A DNA stretch of 21,791 nt from JAJFFW01 sp038531315 (lineage in GTDB: Bacteria; Pseudomonadota; Alphaproteobacteria; Caulobacterales; Parvularculaceae): contig JBCBBT010000055.1 of NCBI GenBank assembly GCA_038531315.1, positions 1 through 21,791 on the forward strand, written 5' to 3'. The notes beneath the pieces were generated by a model, which made no database searches, was not told the DNA's origin, and saw only the letters and a list, made by a program, of their open reading frames with translations. Below are positions 9,101 to 14,506 of the stretch, piece by piece. A program made the position numbers and the translations under genes. Position 1 is the first letter of the stretch. Every line of letters starts with the position of its first letter.

Positions 9101-9223
9101 CGTGAATTCAGGGTCTTCAAAACGCGCCATATTCTGATAGGCGAGCCAGCCGCCGGCCACCATGATGACGATGGCGATGGTGCAAAGAAGCGGATTTTTT
9201 ATCGCAAGTTCAGCGCTATTCAT
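6119..9223 (-). CDS. RND-family efflux permease (hydrophobe/amphiphile type)
   Basis: This is the inner membrane, proton-driven transporter of the pump. At 1034 residues it has the normal RND length, with two halves of a first helix, a large periplasmic loop and a helix bundle (helix 1 at about 9-30). The FEDPEFTIR and YPGASPEEVMNEVTEPLE segments are typical of AcrB-like permeases. The TM4 motif is GMLVDNGVVITDD with Asp404-Asn405, where AcrB has Asp-Asp. The TM10 position usually occupied by Lys reads Gln926 (GLLIQNSLVLVDS). The heavy-metal subclass signature is absent, so organic substrates such as drugs, detergents or lipids are more likely; the substrate itself cannot be read. The start lies 7 nt after the adaptor stop. 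Confidence 0.93.
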   Translation of the reverse strand: MNSAELAIKNPLLCTIAIVIMVAGGWLAYQNMARFEDPEFTIRVAKVFTQYPGASPEEVMNEVTEPLETALQQLAEVDTVTSISSTGLSEISVEILFSASRTRDDLKVVWTKVRNKVDDAQRNLPPGAGPSVVNDDFGDVFGIYYLLTGEGFSSAELHAYAKTLRKELLLVDGVSKINIIGDQEEVIYVEISRDRAAALGVSVNDIYDTLSQQNTVASAGDIVLGGSRIQIDPSGKIDSVEAIESLIIGNNASGGVTRLGAIANVTRGYREPAEFLMRYDGKAAVGLGISNVSGANVVKLGEAVDAKLALLESQRPVGIELHEYYHQGKIVDASISSFGANVLAALGIVFTTLLIFMGFRSGLVMGATVLVTMAATLLIMWVGGIPMHRISLGALIISLGMLVDNGVVITDDMLVGVRKGRDKLAVAKDVALKNVKPLLGGTLVGIIAFAPIGFAPGATAEFTGSLFWVVLIALGLSWVLAFTITPLFCYWAFPQKTAGPTETVTPEGRFMRTYKGLIRTVLSNKAISLSATFVIFVVALWGFQFVKVGFFPASTSPQVVVDFFLPEGADIETTRAEMIRLERYAQTIEGVENVQTLIGGGALRYTLVYTAPSDNSSIGQLLLKTADYRENDRIIRAIQAYTDQEFPDAQAKAWKFQLGPGGGAKIEATFSGPDPEVLRSLANQAKAIMAADGGAILIKDDWRRQVPVIEPVYSANKGERAGVTRKDLALALEENFSGVQRGVYRESADLIPIISRAPISEQVDPWNMVSIQILSPATGRPVPLAQVIDDAQLVWRNGKLLRTDRVMTIKAQSDPALGVIADDLFTRLRPKIEAIDLPDGYCLKWDGEYGDSSEAQSNLASTIPLGLLAMILVVVVLFNALRQPLVIWAIVPLAIVGVTFGLVITRTPFEFMGILGLLSLSGLLIQNSLVLVDSTDQLIASGAPRFDALVDSAASRLRPVTMGAFTTVLGVLPLYFDAFFRSMTVVLAFGLSFATLITLLVTPALYALVFGIRKDETASRHAPSDFPREAVAAQ

Positions 9224-9230
9224 GGTCAGG

Positions 9231-10310
9231 TTATTCCGGCGTCCACGGACGGACTTTCATGCCATCGTGAAAAAACGAGACGCCTGCCGCGATGATCTGT
9301 TCGTTTTCGTTGACACCCTCGAGAATGGTGACGTCTTCGCCACCTTCCGAGGCCACGGAAACGGGCCGCTTTGAGATGATCCCCGTCTCGGGATCGACGA
9401 CCCAGACGAAACGGGCGGCGCCCTCGGCCAGAATGGCTGACAGCGGAACCAGAAAACCGTCTGCGACAATGTCCTTTGCGCCGTTGAAGACAAAGGTGGA
9501 CCTGACGCTTGCGGTCATGCCGGGCAGGATCAACAGATTATCCGGCGGCGCAAAAACAAAACTGATTTCATAAGTCTGCGTGCTTTCGTCAGCCAAGCCT
9601 GAGGCTTCCTTGAACTCGGCGGGGATTTCGACACCGGGCGCTGCGTCCAACACCACCCTCGTGCCGACGGGCTCCAATTGCGGGATCCGCGCAATAATTG
9701 TCCCCGGCACGTTTACGACCGCCTCGACCTGATTGCTTTGAATGACGGCGATCGGCTCTTTGGCCTGAACGTTTTGAAACTGTTGCGGGTAGACTTTGGA
9801 AATCGCACCGGCGAAGGGCGCGGCGATGACGGTATCGGCCAGCGCCTTTTCCGCATTGCCGAGCGCAACGCGAGCAACGTCGCGTTGGGTTTTGCGGGAA
9901 TCAAGCACGCTGCGTGAGATTGCGTCCTGTTCCACCAGTCGCCGCGCTCTTTGATACTCCGCTTCGGCGTTTTCGTATTCGGCCCGCGCCTGCGCTACGT
10001 TGTTTTTCGCATTACGCTGATCGAGCTTGGCGATCACGACCCCTTGCTCAACCTGCTGGCCTTCAAGGACGTTGAGTTCCTTTATTTCGCCCGTGACCTG
10101 AAACGTCAGTTCAGCCGAGCGCGCCGCCCGCACCACCGCAGGAAAAGTAAGATCGCGGCGATTGGATGATGTGGCGACAGTCACAATCTTCGCCGGCCGG
10201 GCCGCATCGACAGACGGGCCGGTCTCTTGCTTTGAGCAACCAATAAGAGCCGCCGGCAAAGCTGAAATCAACAAACCCGCTGCTGCGAAATTTACAAACG
10301 TCCCATTCAT
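9231..10310 (-). CDS. RND efflux periplasmic adaptor (membrane fusion lipoprotein)
   Basis: This adaptor links permease and outer membrane channel in the periplasm. A lipoprotein signal ends at LIGC (Cys25). After it come a barrel-sandwich half (LTFQVTGEIKELNVLEGQQVEQGVVIAKLDQR), an alpha-helical hairpin (about 96-155, charged and Ala/Glu-rich), the returning lipoyl half (VIAAPFAGAISKVYPQQFQNVQAKEPIAVIQS), a beta-barrel (LILPGMTASVR) and a membrane-proximal domain ending GVSFFHDGMKV. The 359-residue length is normal. It is the first gene of the pump operon, so the promoter should lie in 10311-10615. No adjacent TetR or MarR repressor is present. Confidence 0.93.
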   Translation of the reverse strand: MNGTFVNFAAAGLLISALPAALIGCSKQETGPSVDAARPAKIVTVATSSNRRDLTFPAVVRAARSAELTFQVTGEIKELNVLEGQQVEQGVVIAKLDQRNAKNNVAQARAEYENAEAEYQRARRLVEQDAISRSVLDSRKTQRDVARVALGNAEKALADTVIAAPFAGAISKVYPQQFQNVQAKEPIAVIQSNQVEAVVNVPGTIIARIPQLEPVGTRVVLDAAPGVEIPAEFKEASGLADESTQTYEISFVFAPPDNLLILPGMTASVRSTFVFNGAKDIVADGFLVPLSAILAEGAARFVWVVDPETGIISKRPVSVASEGGEDVTILEGVNENEQIIAAGVSFFHDGMKVRPWTPE

Positions 10311-10615
10311 ACGCAGGCTCCGCTAACCTTCATTTTACGGATCATCTTATACTCAACAGATCACAGCGCCAGTGCAAGACCCAGCCCACCTGAAAACACT
10401 CTATACGGACGACGTTGAATTCACATATTCTCATAGCGTGCGCGCTGATATCTCGGCCGACATCTCAAATGTGCGCGCCGATATTCTGGCTTGCGGCTGC
10501 AGCCGGACCGCCTGGCCATTTCTCTGTATCATCGGCAAAAATCGCCTGTGTTCAGTTTCCCGTATCCTAAGCTTGGTATGCGACGTTTTTGTTAAGGGCT
10601 TGCCGGCCGACGGCG
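10311..10615. other. Intergenic region upstream of the pump operon
   Basis: This 305-nt stretch contains no believable gene and should hold the pump promoter. It holds an imperfect 20-bp direct repeat (10438-10457 and 10471-10490, 16 of 20 identical, start-to-start 33 bp) that could be a pair of regulator sites. I looked for the GGAAT-17-CGTC motif of the neighbouring ECF regulon here and did not find it. Confidence 0.5.
10438..10490. repeat. Imperfect 20-bp direct repeat, possible operator pair
   Basis: GTGCGCGCTGATATCTCGGC at 10438-10457 recurs as GTGCGCGCCGATATTCTGGC at 10471-10490. The 33-bp offset is close to three helical turns, so two proteins could bind one face of the DNA. It lies upstream of the pump adaptor gene. 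The operator role is inferred. Confidence 0.4.
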
Positions 10616-11032
10616 TCACTCTTCGCGTTGCGGCTGTTTGCTCTTTTGAACGAAATTATAGCGATCGCCATATCGGTTGCGAAAATTAGCGCGCTTTTCG
10701 CGCAGCTTATTCAATTGCTCTTCTGTTAGATAATCTGACAGATCAGACTCCAGCTGATCGACAATCGCGTAGATTTCAACGCTCGTTCCCTCAAATTTTC
10801 GCTGTATCTTCAAACCGGCGCCTTCCAGCAGCGGTTTGATCTGTTCCTTCTGTTCATCCGTCAAAGGCTCAATCATCTCGCCAAAGCGCTCAACAAACCC
10901 ATCCGCATGGCTAAACGAGCGCAAATGGTTGAGACGTTCACGGAGGAGAACGCCCGTCACGGCGGAACCGGCCACAAGCCCCACCATAAGCGTCGCCAGA
11001 AGAATTGTAATGGATTTCATTTTTACGTTCAT
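10616..11032 (-). CDS. Membrane-anchored Spy/CnrX-like periplasmic protein
   Basis: A 138-residue protein with one N-terminal membrane helix (about residues 8-30) not followed by a clear cleavage site, so probably anchored with the rest in the periplasm. The periplasmic part is helical, with LTDEQKEQIKPLL and LTEEQLNKLREKRANF, the paired LTxxQ motifs of the Spy/CpxP/heavy-metal-sensor group. It is the third gene of the sigma/anti-sigma block, 15 nt after the anti-sigma gene. By analogy with CnrX it may sense an envelope signal and control the anti-sigma factor. His36 and His42 lie just after the helix, but the later His/Met pair of CnrX is not seen, so metal sensing is not supported. Start codon choice (11032 or 11020) is uncertain because neither has a clear ribosome binding site. 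Confidence 0.75.
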   Translation of the reverse strand: MNVKMKSITILLATLMVGLVAGSAVTGVLLRERLNHLRSFSHADGFVERFGEMIEPLTDEQKEQIKPLLEGAGLKIQRKFEGTSVEIYAIVDQLESDLSDYLTEEQLNKLREKRANFRNRYGDRYNFVQKSKQPQREE

Positions 11033-11047
11033 GACAGGTACGGTCTT

Positions 11048-11566
11048 TTATCTGATGATCATAAGGCTGATGGCCGCCTCATTCTCACCGGGCAGGCCCA
11101 ACATAGAATCGATAACGGGCGTTCCCGCCGCCGCCGCACTCACATTGGAGAATATCGCAAGCCCCGCCGCAGCGGCGACAGGCGCTGCAATTTTTGGAAA
11201 TAGTTTGCCGAGCGTCTCGCCAACCTCAAAGTTCAGGATATCGGGTTCGCGCACTTGATCTTTCGCAATTGTTCTCATCACCCGCGGCGCGATCGACGGT
11301 TTAAACCCCTGCGCGCCGTGGGCCGAAAGGAGCCTCGCAAGCCGTTCTTCGTCTTCGATATCGCGTGCTATTCTTTCCGAGAATGCGGGCCCGAATTGAT
11401 AATCGGGCGCGCTCTGAAGTGCGGCGCGCACAAATGCATCTTCTTCGAGACGCCGTTTCAACGCCGGGTCACCGGCGGCGCGCGCGTCAAGTTCGGCTCT
11501 TTCTGGTTGCGTCAGTGTGTTTTCAAAAAATTTTTCAATGAGCAATTCAGCGCGTTCGTCAAACAT
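11048..11566 (-). CDS. Transmembrane anti-sigma factor (ECF partner)
   Basis: A 172-residue protein encoded immediately after, and overlapping by 8 nt, the ECF sigma gene, which is the normal place for its anti-sigma factor. The N-terminal part (about 1-115) is charged and helical (IEKFFENTLTQPERAELDARAAGDPALKRRLEEDAFVRAAL). One hydrophobic segment follows (KIAAPVAAAAGLAIFSNVSAAAA, about 125-147), and then a short tail. No HxxxCxxC zinc motif is present, so it is not a ZAS-type anti-sigma factor. The start has a strong AAGGAG seven bases upstream. The function is inferred mainly from position, size and topology, since the family itself is not one I recognise from sequence. Confidence 0.72.
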   Translation of the reverse strand: MFDERAELLIEKFFENTLTQPERAELDARAAGDPALKRRLEEDAFVRAALQSAPDYQFGPAFSERIARDIEDEERLARLLSAHGAQGFKPSIAPRVMRTIAKDQVREPDILNFEVGETLGKLFPKIAAPVAAAAGLAIFSNVSAAAAGTPVIDSMLGLPGENEAAISLMIIR

Positions 11567-12131
11567 GGCTCATCTCCTTTCTCAGTATATCGGCGAGTTG
11601 AGCCTTGGCGCGCGCCAGACGCGACAGAACCGTCCCGGACGGCACATCAAGGATCTCTGCTGTTTCCTCCACACTAAACCCTTGCATCAGTCGCAGGACA
11701 GCGACGGCCCGAAATTCCGGTTTCAGTTTTTTGAGTGCGAAATCGACCGCCTGGCGATTTTCATAGTCGCGGGCATGATCGGCGCTGGAGGGCAGCTGAT
11801 CTTCCCAGCGCCCCCGATCCTCGTCGGCTGGCGGGCTGAAAAAACGCTTCAGATTGCGTTGTCGTCGCCTCAAGGCGTCGATTGACGCATTGATCGCAAT
11901 TCGCGTCAGGAAGGTTCGCAAGATTGCGTCGCCTTTGAAACGATCGAGAGATCGATAAAGCTTGATCATTGTTTCATGGCCGACTTCCTCGGCTTCATCG
12001 CCAGGCCCCATTATTCCAACCACGGTCGCCGCCACGGAACTTTCGTAGCGGCGAACAATAATGCTGAAGGCGCTATAGTCCCCCGACTGCACCGCGGCGA
12101 TCAGATCCGCATCAGATGCGTTTTCATCCAT
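11559..12131 (-). CDS. ECF-family RNA polymerase sigma factor
   Basis: Region 2 is visible as DLIAAVQSGDYSAFSIIVRRYESSV, EAEEVGHETMIKLYRSLDRFKGDAILRTFLTRIAINASIDALRRRQR, and region 4 as LKKLKPEFRAVAVLRLMQGFSVEETAEILDVPSGTVLSRLARAKAQL with its helix-turn-helix. About 190 residues is normal for an ECF sigma. The frame could start at TTG 12140, which has GGAAGGA eight bases upstream. However, that TTG abuts and partly overlaps the -10 element of the predicted autoregulatory promoter, so a transcript from it would begin downstream of the TTG. I therefore prefer ATG 12131, making the message nearly leaderless. The gene heads a sigma/anti-sigma/Spy-like operon. Confidence 0.92.
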   Translation of the reverse strand: MDENASDADLIAAVQSGDYSAFSIIVRRYESSVAATVVGIMGPGDEAEEVGHETMIKLYRSLDRFKGDAILRTFLTRIAINASIDALRRRQRNLKRFFSPPADEDRGRWEDQLPSSADHARDYENRQAVDFALKKLKPEFRAVAVLRLMQGFSVEETAEILDVPSGTVLSRLARAKAQLADILRKEMSHV

Positions 12132-12138
12132 CCGCGTC

Positions 12139-12170
12139 AATTAGACGATCCTTCCCATCAAAATATTCCC
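12139..12170 (-). promoter_or_regulatory. P1: ECF-type promoter of the sigma operon
   Basis: On the reverse strand GGGAATATT (12170-12162) is followed by CGTCTAATT (12147-12139). Counted from GGAAT to CGTC, the spacer is 17 nt. The same two 9-mers with the same spacing recur at P2, and close variants recur at P3 and P4. Expected transcription start is near 12137. Autoregulation of an ECF sigma gene is the usual arrangement. Confidence 0.75.
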
Positions 12171-12189
12171 ACAAAACAGAAATTTTGTG
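12170..12189. promoter_or_regulatory. AT-rich palindrome upstream of the sigma promoter
   Basis: CACAAAA (12170-12176) and TTTTGTG (12183-12189) are perfect inverted repeats around a 6-nt centre, touching the -35 element of P1. It could be an operator or an upstream element. No regulator can be assigned. Confidence 0.35.
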
Positions 12190-12275
12190 AAAAATCAGCT
12201 CGTTACCGCAGGCGATCGCGCATATTGACCGGCGCCGCCCCGAGCCGGACGCCGCGATCGCCAACCGCCCATACG

Positions 12276-12371
12276 CGAAAAATCGCCTCGCCGAGGGCGC
12301 GGCGAGGCGATTACGATGCACCTTTGAGAGCGTGGGGCTTAGGGCGTGCATCGGTATTTTTGGTGTCGCGC
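12276..12371 (-). ncRNA. Predicted ECF-dependent small RNA, about 95 nt
   Basis: Transcription from P2 would start near 12371 and end at the terminator near 12276. The RNA would have two perfect stems. The first is CGATGCAC (12353-12346) with GTGCATCG (12321-12314), closing a 24-nt C-rich loop that contains GCCCTAAGCCCC. One base later comes the 12-bp terminator stem with its U-run. There is no convincing reading frame inside. A short C-rich loop in an ECF-controlled RNA suggests base pairing with G-rich ribosome binding sites, as in known envelope-stress small RNAs; targets are unknown. Alternatively it is an attenuated leader of the sigma operon, or a 3' UTR-derived RNA of the DUF6515-like message, which would end at the same terminator. 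Confidence 0.65.
12278..12312 (-). terminator. Rho-independent terminator (small RNA / DUF6515-like transcript)
   Basis: On the reverse strand AATCGCCTCGCC (12312-12301) pairs perfectly with GGCGAGGCGATT (12292-12281) across an 8-nt loop, and the 3' arm runs into five T residues (12282-12278). The forward strand has no T-run after the stem, so it acts on reverse-strand transcripts only. Confidence 0.85.
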
Positions 12372-12372
12372 T

Positions 12373-12404
12373 AATTAGACGGCGCACATGTCGACAATAT
12401 TCCC
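12373..12404 (-). promoter_or_regulatory. P2: ECF-type promoter of the predicted small RNA
   Basis: GGGAATATT (12404-12396) and CGTCTAATT (12381-12373) are identical to both elements of P1 and identically spaced, while the bases between them mostly differ. Transcription would start near 12371 and meet the terminator at 12312-12278 within 100 nt. Confidence 0.72.
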
Positions 12405-12423
12405 AGAAAAATTCCTTTTTCTG
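12404..12423. repeat. AT-rich palindrome upstream of P2
   Basis: CAGAAAAA (12404-12411) and TTTTTCTG (12416-12423) form a perfect 8-bp inverted repeat around TTCC, abutting the -35 element of P2. P1 also has an AT-rich palindrome touching its -35 end (12170-12189). It may be an activator site, an upstream element, or a weak end for the DUF6515-like transcript. Confidence 0.4.
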
Positions 12424-12534
12424 ATTATGGCGTTTTGCGTGTGGGCTGCGGGAGACAAGGGCGGCGGTTCGCCCGGCGACACCGGACTTGCGCGCCCATG
12501 CGCCGACCCCGCACGCAGCGCCAATGGAAAGACG

Positions 12535-13620
12535 TCAAGCGCCCAAACATTCAGACGCTTCTTGCGCCGCCGCCTTCGCGTCAGATCTCGAAAGCTCCCC
12601 ATTTTTGACCATGTTCCTGACAATCGATTTGAACTGGTCTTCTGCATCGTCACCGGGCTGAATGTTTCCCGCCACTGCGTCGTAAACCTTTTTGCCGTTG
12701 GGGCTAAGCCCAGCAACGCACTGGTCAACCGCTGAGGACGCTTCTTCCGATTGAGCGGGCGCGGTCGTCGCGGTCGCATCGCCATTCGGATTATTGACGA
12801 CGACGTAGATCGTTTCATCTTCATTCGAGAACGCCTGATAGTAGGCGTCATCGTGAACGAAATAGGTTTTGCCGTCGATTTTCGTTTTGACCGCGTCGTC
12901 AGGCAGATAGGGCACGCTTGCGCCAACCGGCGCATTGACAACTTGGTAATTCTGTCCGTCGTCGACCATGGGCGCGGCTTCGGGCTGGTCGCTTGACGAA
13001 CCGCCAGATGAGGCGCCGGCATTCGTGTTCGCCGGATCATCCTTAGGCTGAGCGGCCGGCAGTGTCGTCACCACATAAAAAGCGCCGCCATAATAATAAT
13101 ACGGCCTAAGGCCCGCATAAACGATCACCGTACCTCGCGGCACAGCGTAGACAACAGCGCCGCGCGGCGGCGCAGCAACGATATATCCGGCGCCGGACCT
13201 GACGTAGAAAAACCCGCCTGCGTAATAGTATGTGCGCCCCGTAACGACGATGGTCGTCGAATAAGCGGGCCTGACCGCATAATAAGCGCCGATGCGGACT
13301 GACTGATACGGTCGATAATAAAGACGGGCGTCACGCCTCGCGTCAAACGCATTGTATCTTGGGTTACGAGGGTCATACGGCCCTCTCGGATCGTAAGGTC
13401 CTCTCGGGTCAAAGCGCCCTCGCGGGTCCGCAACGCCTCTCGGATCGGCGACGCCCCTCGGATCTCTTACACCGCGTGGATTGGCCGGCCGCCTGGGGTT
13501 GCCAGCGCGCCGTTCCTGCGCCGCCGCTTCGGCGACAAAAATCGGCGCAACCGGCATCGGTCCCGCAATGAGAGCGAGCGCCAACACTGGCGCGAAAATC
13601 TGTCTTCCAATACGCGTCAT
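12535..13620 (-). CDS. Secreted DUF6515-like protein with DPRG repeats
   Basis: A 361-residue exported protein. It has an N-terminal signal peptide (hydrophobic about 8-30, likely cleavage near AEAAAQ), then a tandem Asp/Asn-Pro-Arg-Gly repeat at 41-88. A Tyr/Gly/Val-rich middle follows (RTYYYAGGFFYV, PRGTVIVYAGLRPYYYYGGAFYVV), typical of DUF6515 proteins. After a low-complexity linker comes a second domain with VPYLPDDAVKTKIDGKTYFVHDDAYYQAF and a helical C-terminus (DQCVAGLSPNGKKVYDAVAG...), carrying two Cys (about 310 and 358). No enzymatic motif is seen. The ribosome binding site GGAGG precedes the ATG by seven bases. The P3 motif lies about 110 nt upstream, placing it in the ECF regulon. 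A cell-surface or wall-associated role is inferred. Confidence 0.82.
   Translation of the reverse strand: MTRIGRQIFAPVLALALIAGPMPVAPIFVAEAAAQERRAGNPRRPANPRGVRDPRGVADPRGVADPRGRFDPRGPYDPRGPYDPRNPRYNAFDARRDARLYYRPYQSVRIGAYYAVRPAYSTTIVVTGRTYYYAGGFFYVRSGAGYIVAAPPRGAVVYAVPRGTVIVYAGLRPYYYYGGAFYVVTTLPAAQPKDDPANTNAGASSGGSSSDQPEAAPMVDDGQNYQVVNAPVGASVPYLPDDAVKTKIDGKTYFVHDDAYYQAFSNEDETIYVVVNNPNGDATATTAPAQSEEASSAVDQCVAGLSPNGKKVYDAVAGNIQPGDDAEDQFKSIVRNMVKNGELSRSDAKAAAQEASECLGA
13357..13482 (-). repeat. 18-bp tandem repeat encoding (D/N)PRGxx
   Basis: Seven consecutive six-residue units (NPRGVR, DPRGVA, DPRGVA, DPRGRF, DPRGPY, DPRGPY, DPRNPR) correspond to diverged 18-bp DNA units inside the DUF6515-like gene. 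Such repeats can change copy number by slippage. The segment is strongly basic and proline-rich and probably extended. Confidence 0.85.
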
Positions 13621-13846
13621 TTTTCTTCCTCCGGGCTTTGTCTACTTCGACACTTCTCGGTTACTTGTGGTCTTGGCCCTCAGGGGGCCGTTCAGGGCGC
13701 CGTTCAGGGCCGCGCGCCAAAAATTCTTCGCATTAGACGAAGCGTGGACGATCTTTATTCCAGCTGAGACAAATGATTTTTGAGGCCGCAGTGACCGCGT
13801 CGTTATGCGGGGCCGCGCTCCAAAGCCCTCGCCGGCCGTGAACGCC
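13621..13846. other. Intergenic region with P3 and a short tandem repeat
   Basis: This gap holds the leader and promoter of the DUF6515-like gene and the 3' end of the PycTM-like gene. CCGTTCAGGGC occurs twice, 12 bp apart, at about 13688-13710 inside the predicted leader. No gene is seen. Confidence 0.5.
13731..13761 (-). promoter_or_regulatory. P3: ECF-type promoter of the DUF6515-like gene
   Basis: On the reverse strand GGAAT (13761-13757) and CGTCTAATG (13739-13731) are separated by exactly 17 nt between GGAAT and CGTC, as in P1 and P2. Expected start near 13729 gives a leader of about 110 nt before the ATG at 13620. Confidence 0.7.
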
Positions 13847-14383
13847 TCAAGCCGCTGCGATTTGGAAACTGCGCGTTGCAGCGAAAATAAACATAAGCGC
13901 GTAAGAGACAGCGGCGGCCCAAAGCGCCGCCAGAAAACGCCGGCGTTTCAAATCTCGCAAACGTGACACTTTGATGAATTCAACCGATAGCTCATCCAAC
14001 CAGCTGCAAGACATGATATCCGTCTTGAACTGACCGACTGTCATGTTGCTTGCGTTCGGCAGATAAAGAACGTTTTTAGCATCCGCGTCGACCGAATTGC
14101 GTGAGGGGTAAAGAACCCGCGCAAACATTACGAGAGGTAAAAAGACCAGAAGCCAGACAACCAGGATCCGAAATTGTTCAAGCCCGACAATCGCATCTGA
14201 ATTTGACGCCGCGCGCGCGAAACTCTGAATGATGTTGAACGCGAAAATGTAACCGACCCCGACAATCTGGGCTTTCGTGTCATAGGAGCGAACGGTGTCT
14301 TGCGCCTCTTTCAACGCCGCCTGTATGCCCTGCACCTTTATGGGATCGATGGAATTTTCGCTATCTGTCGGGCGATCGCTCAT
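13847..14383 (-). CDS. Small membrane protein resembling Pycsar effector domain (PycTM/DUF5706)
   Basis: A 178-residue protein with an amphipathic N-terminal helix and three hydrophobic segments (about 40-58, 72-92, 150-169). The start of the first segment reads SYDTKAQIVGVGYIFAFN, similar to the DxKA motif that opens the PycTM/DUF5706 domain. The C-terminal part (DELSVEFIKVSRLRDLKRRRFLAALWAAAVSYAL) has the domain's typical pre-helix followed by K-x-R-x-L into a last helix. PycTM proteins respond to cyclic pyrimidine nucleotides in anti-phage defence and disrupt the membrane. No nucleotidyl cyclase is nearby, so a defence role is not supported by context. No ECF motif was found on its side. 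The assignment is from remembered motif pattern and is tentative. Confidence 0.6.
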   Translation of the reverse strand: MSDRPTDSENSIDPIKVQGIQAALKEAQDTVRSYDTKAQIVGVGYIFAFNIIQSFARAASNSDAIVGLEQFRILVVWLLVFLPLVMFARVLYPSRNSVDADAKNVLYLPNASNMTVGQFKTDIMSCSWLDELSVEFIKVSRLRDLKRRRFLAALWAAAVSYALMFIFAATRSFQIAAA

Positions 14384-14433
14384 GTGCGCGATGATCCTCT
14401 TTATACCGCGCTTTAAAAATATTCGAATTTTGG

Positions 14434-14463
14434 GGAATGTCGAGCGCAGGCGCCGCGTCTAAT
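14434..14463 (+). promoter_or_regulatory. P4: ECF-type promoter of the secreted Spy-like gene
   Basis: GGAAT (14434-14438) and CGTCTAATG (starting 14456) are separated by exactly 17 nt, the same as P1-P3, but on the forward strand. Expected start is near 14466, about 40 nt before the ATG at 14507. Confidence 0.7.
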
Positions 14464-14506
14464 GCGGCGACGATTTGAATTTCTTGATCCAAAAAAGGAG
14501 AATAAA

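Noticed and set aside
12375..13040. 221-residue reverse frame overlapping the DUF6515-like gene
   Set aside because: It is another frame of the same strand, with low-complexity Arg/Ser/Pro content; the DUF6515-like frame has signal peptide, ribosome binding site and domain pattern.
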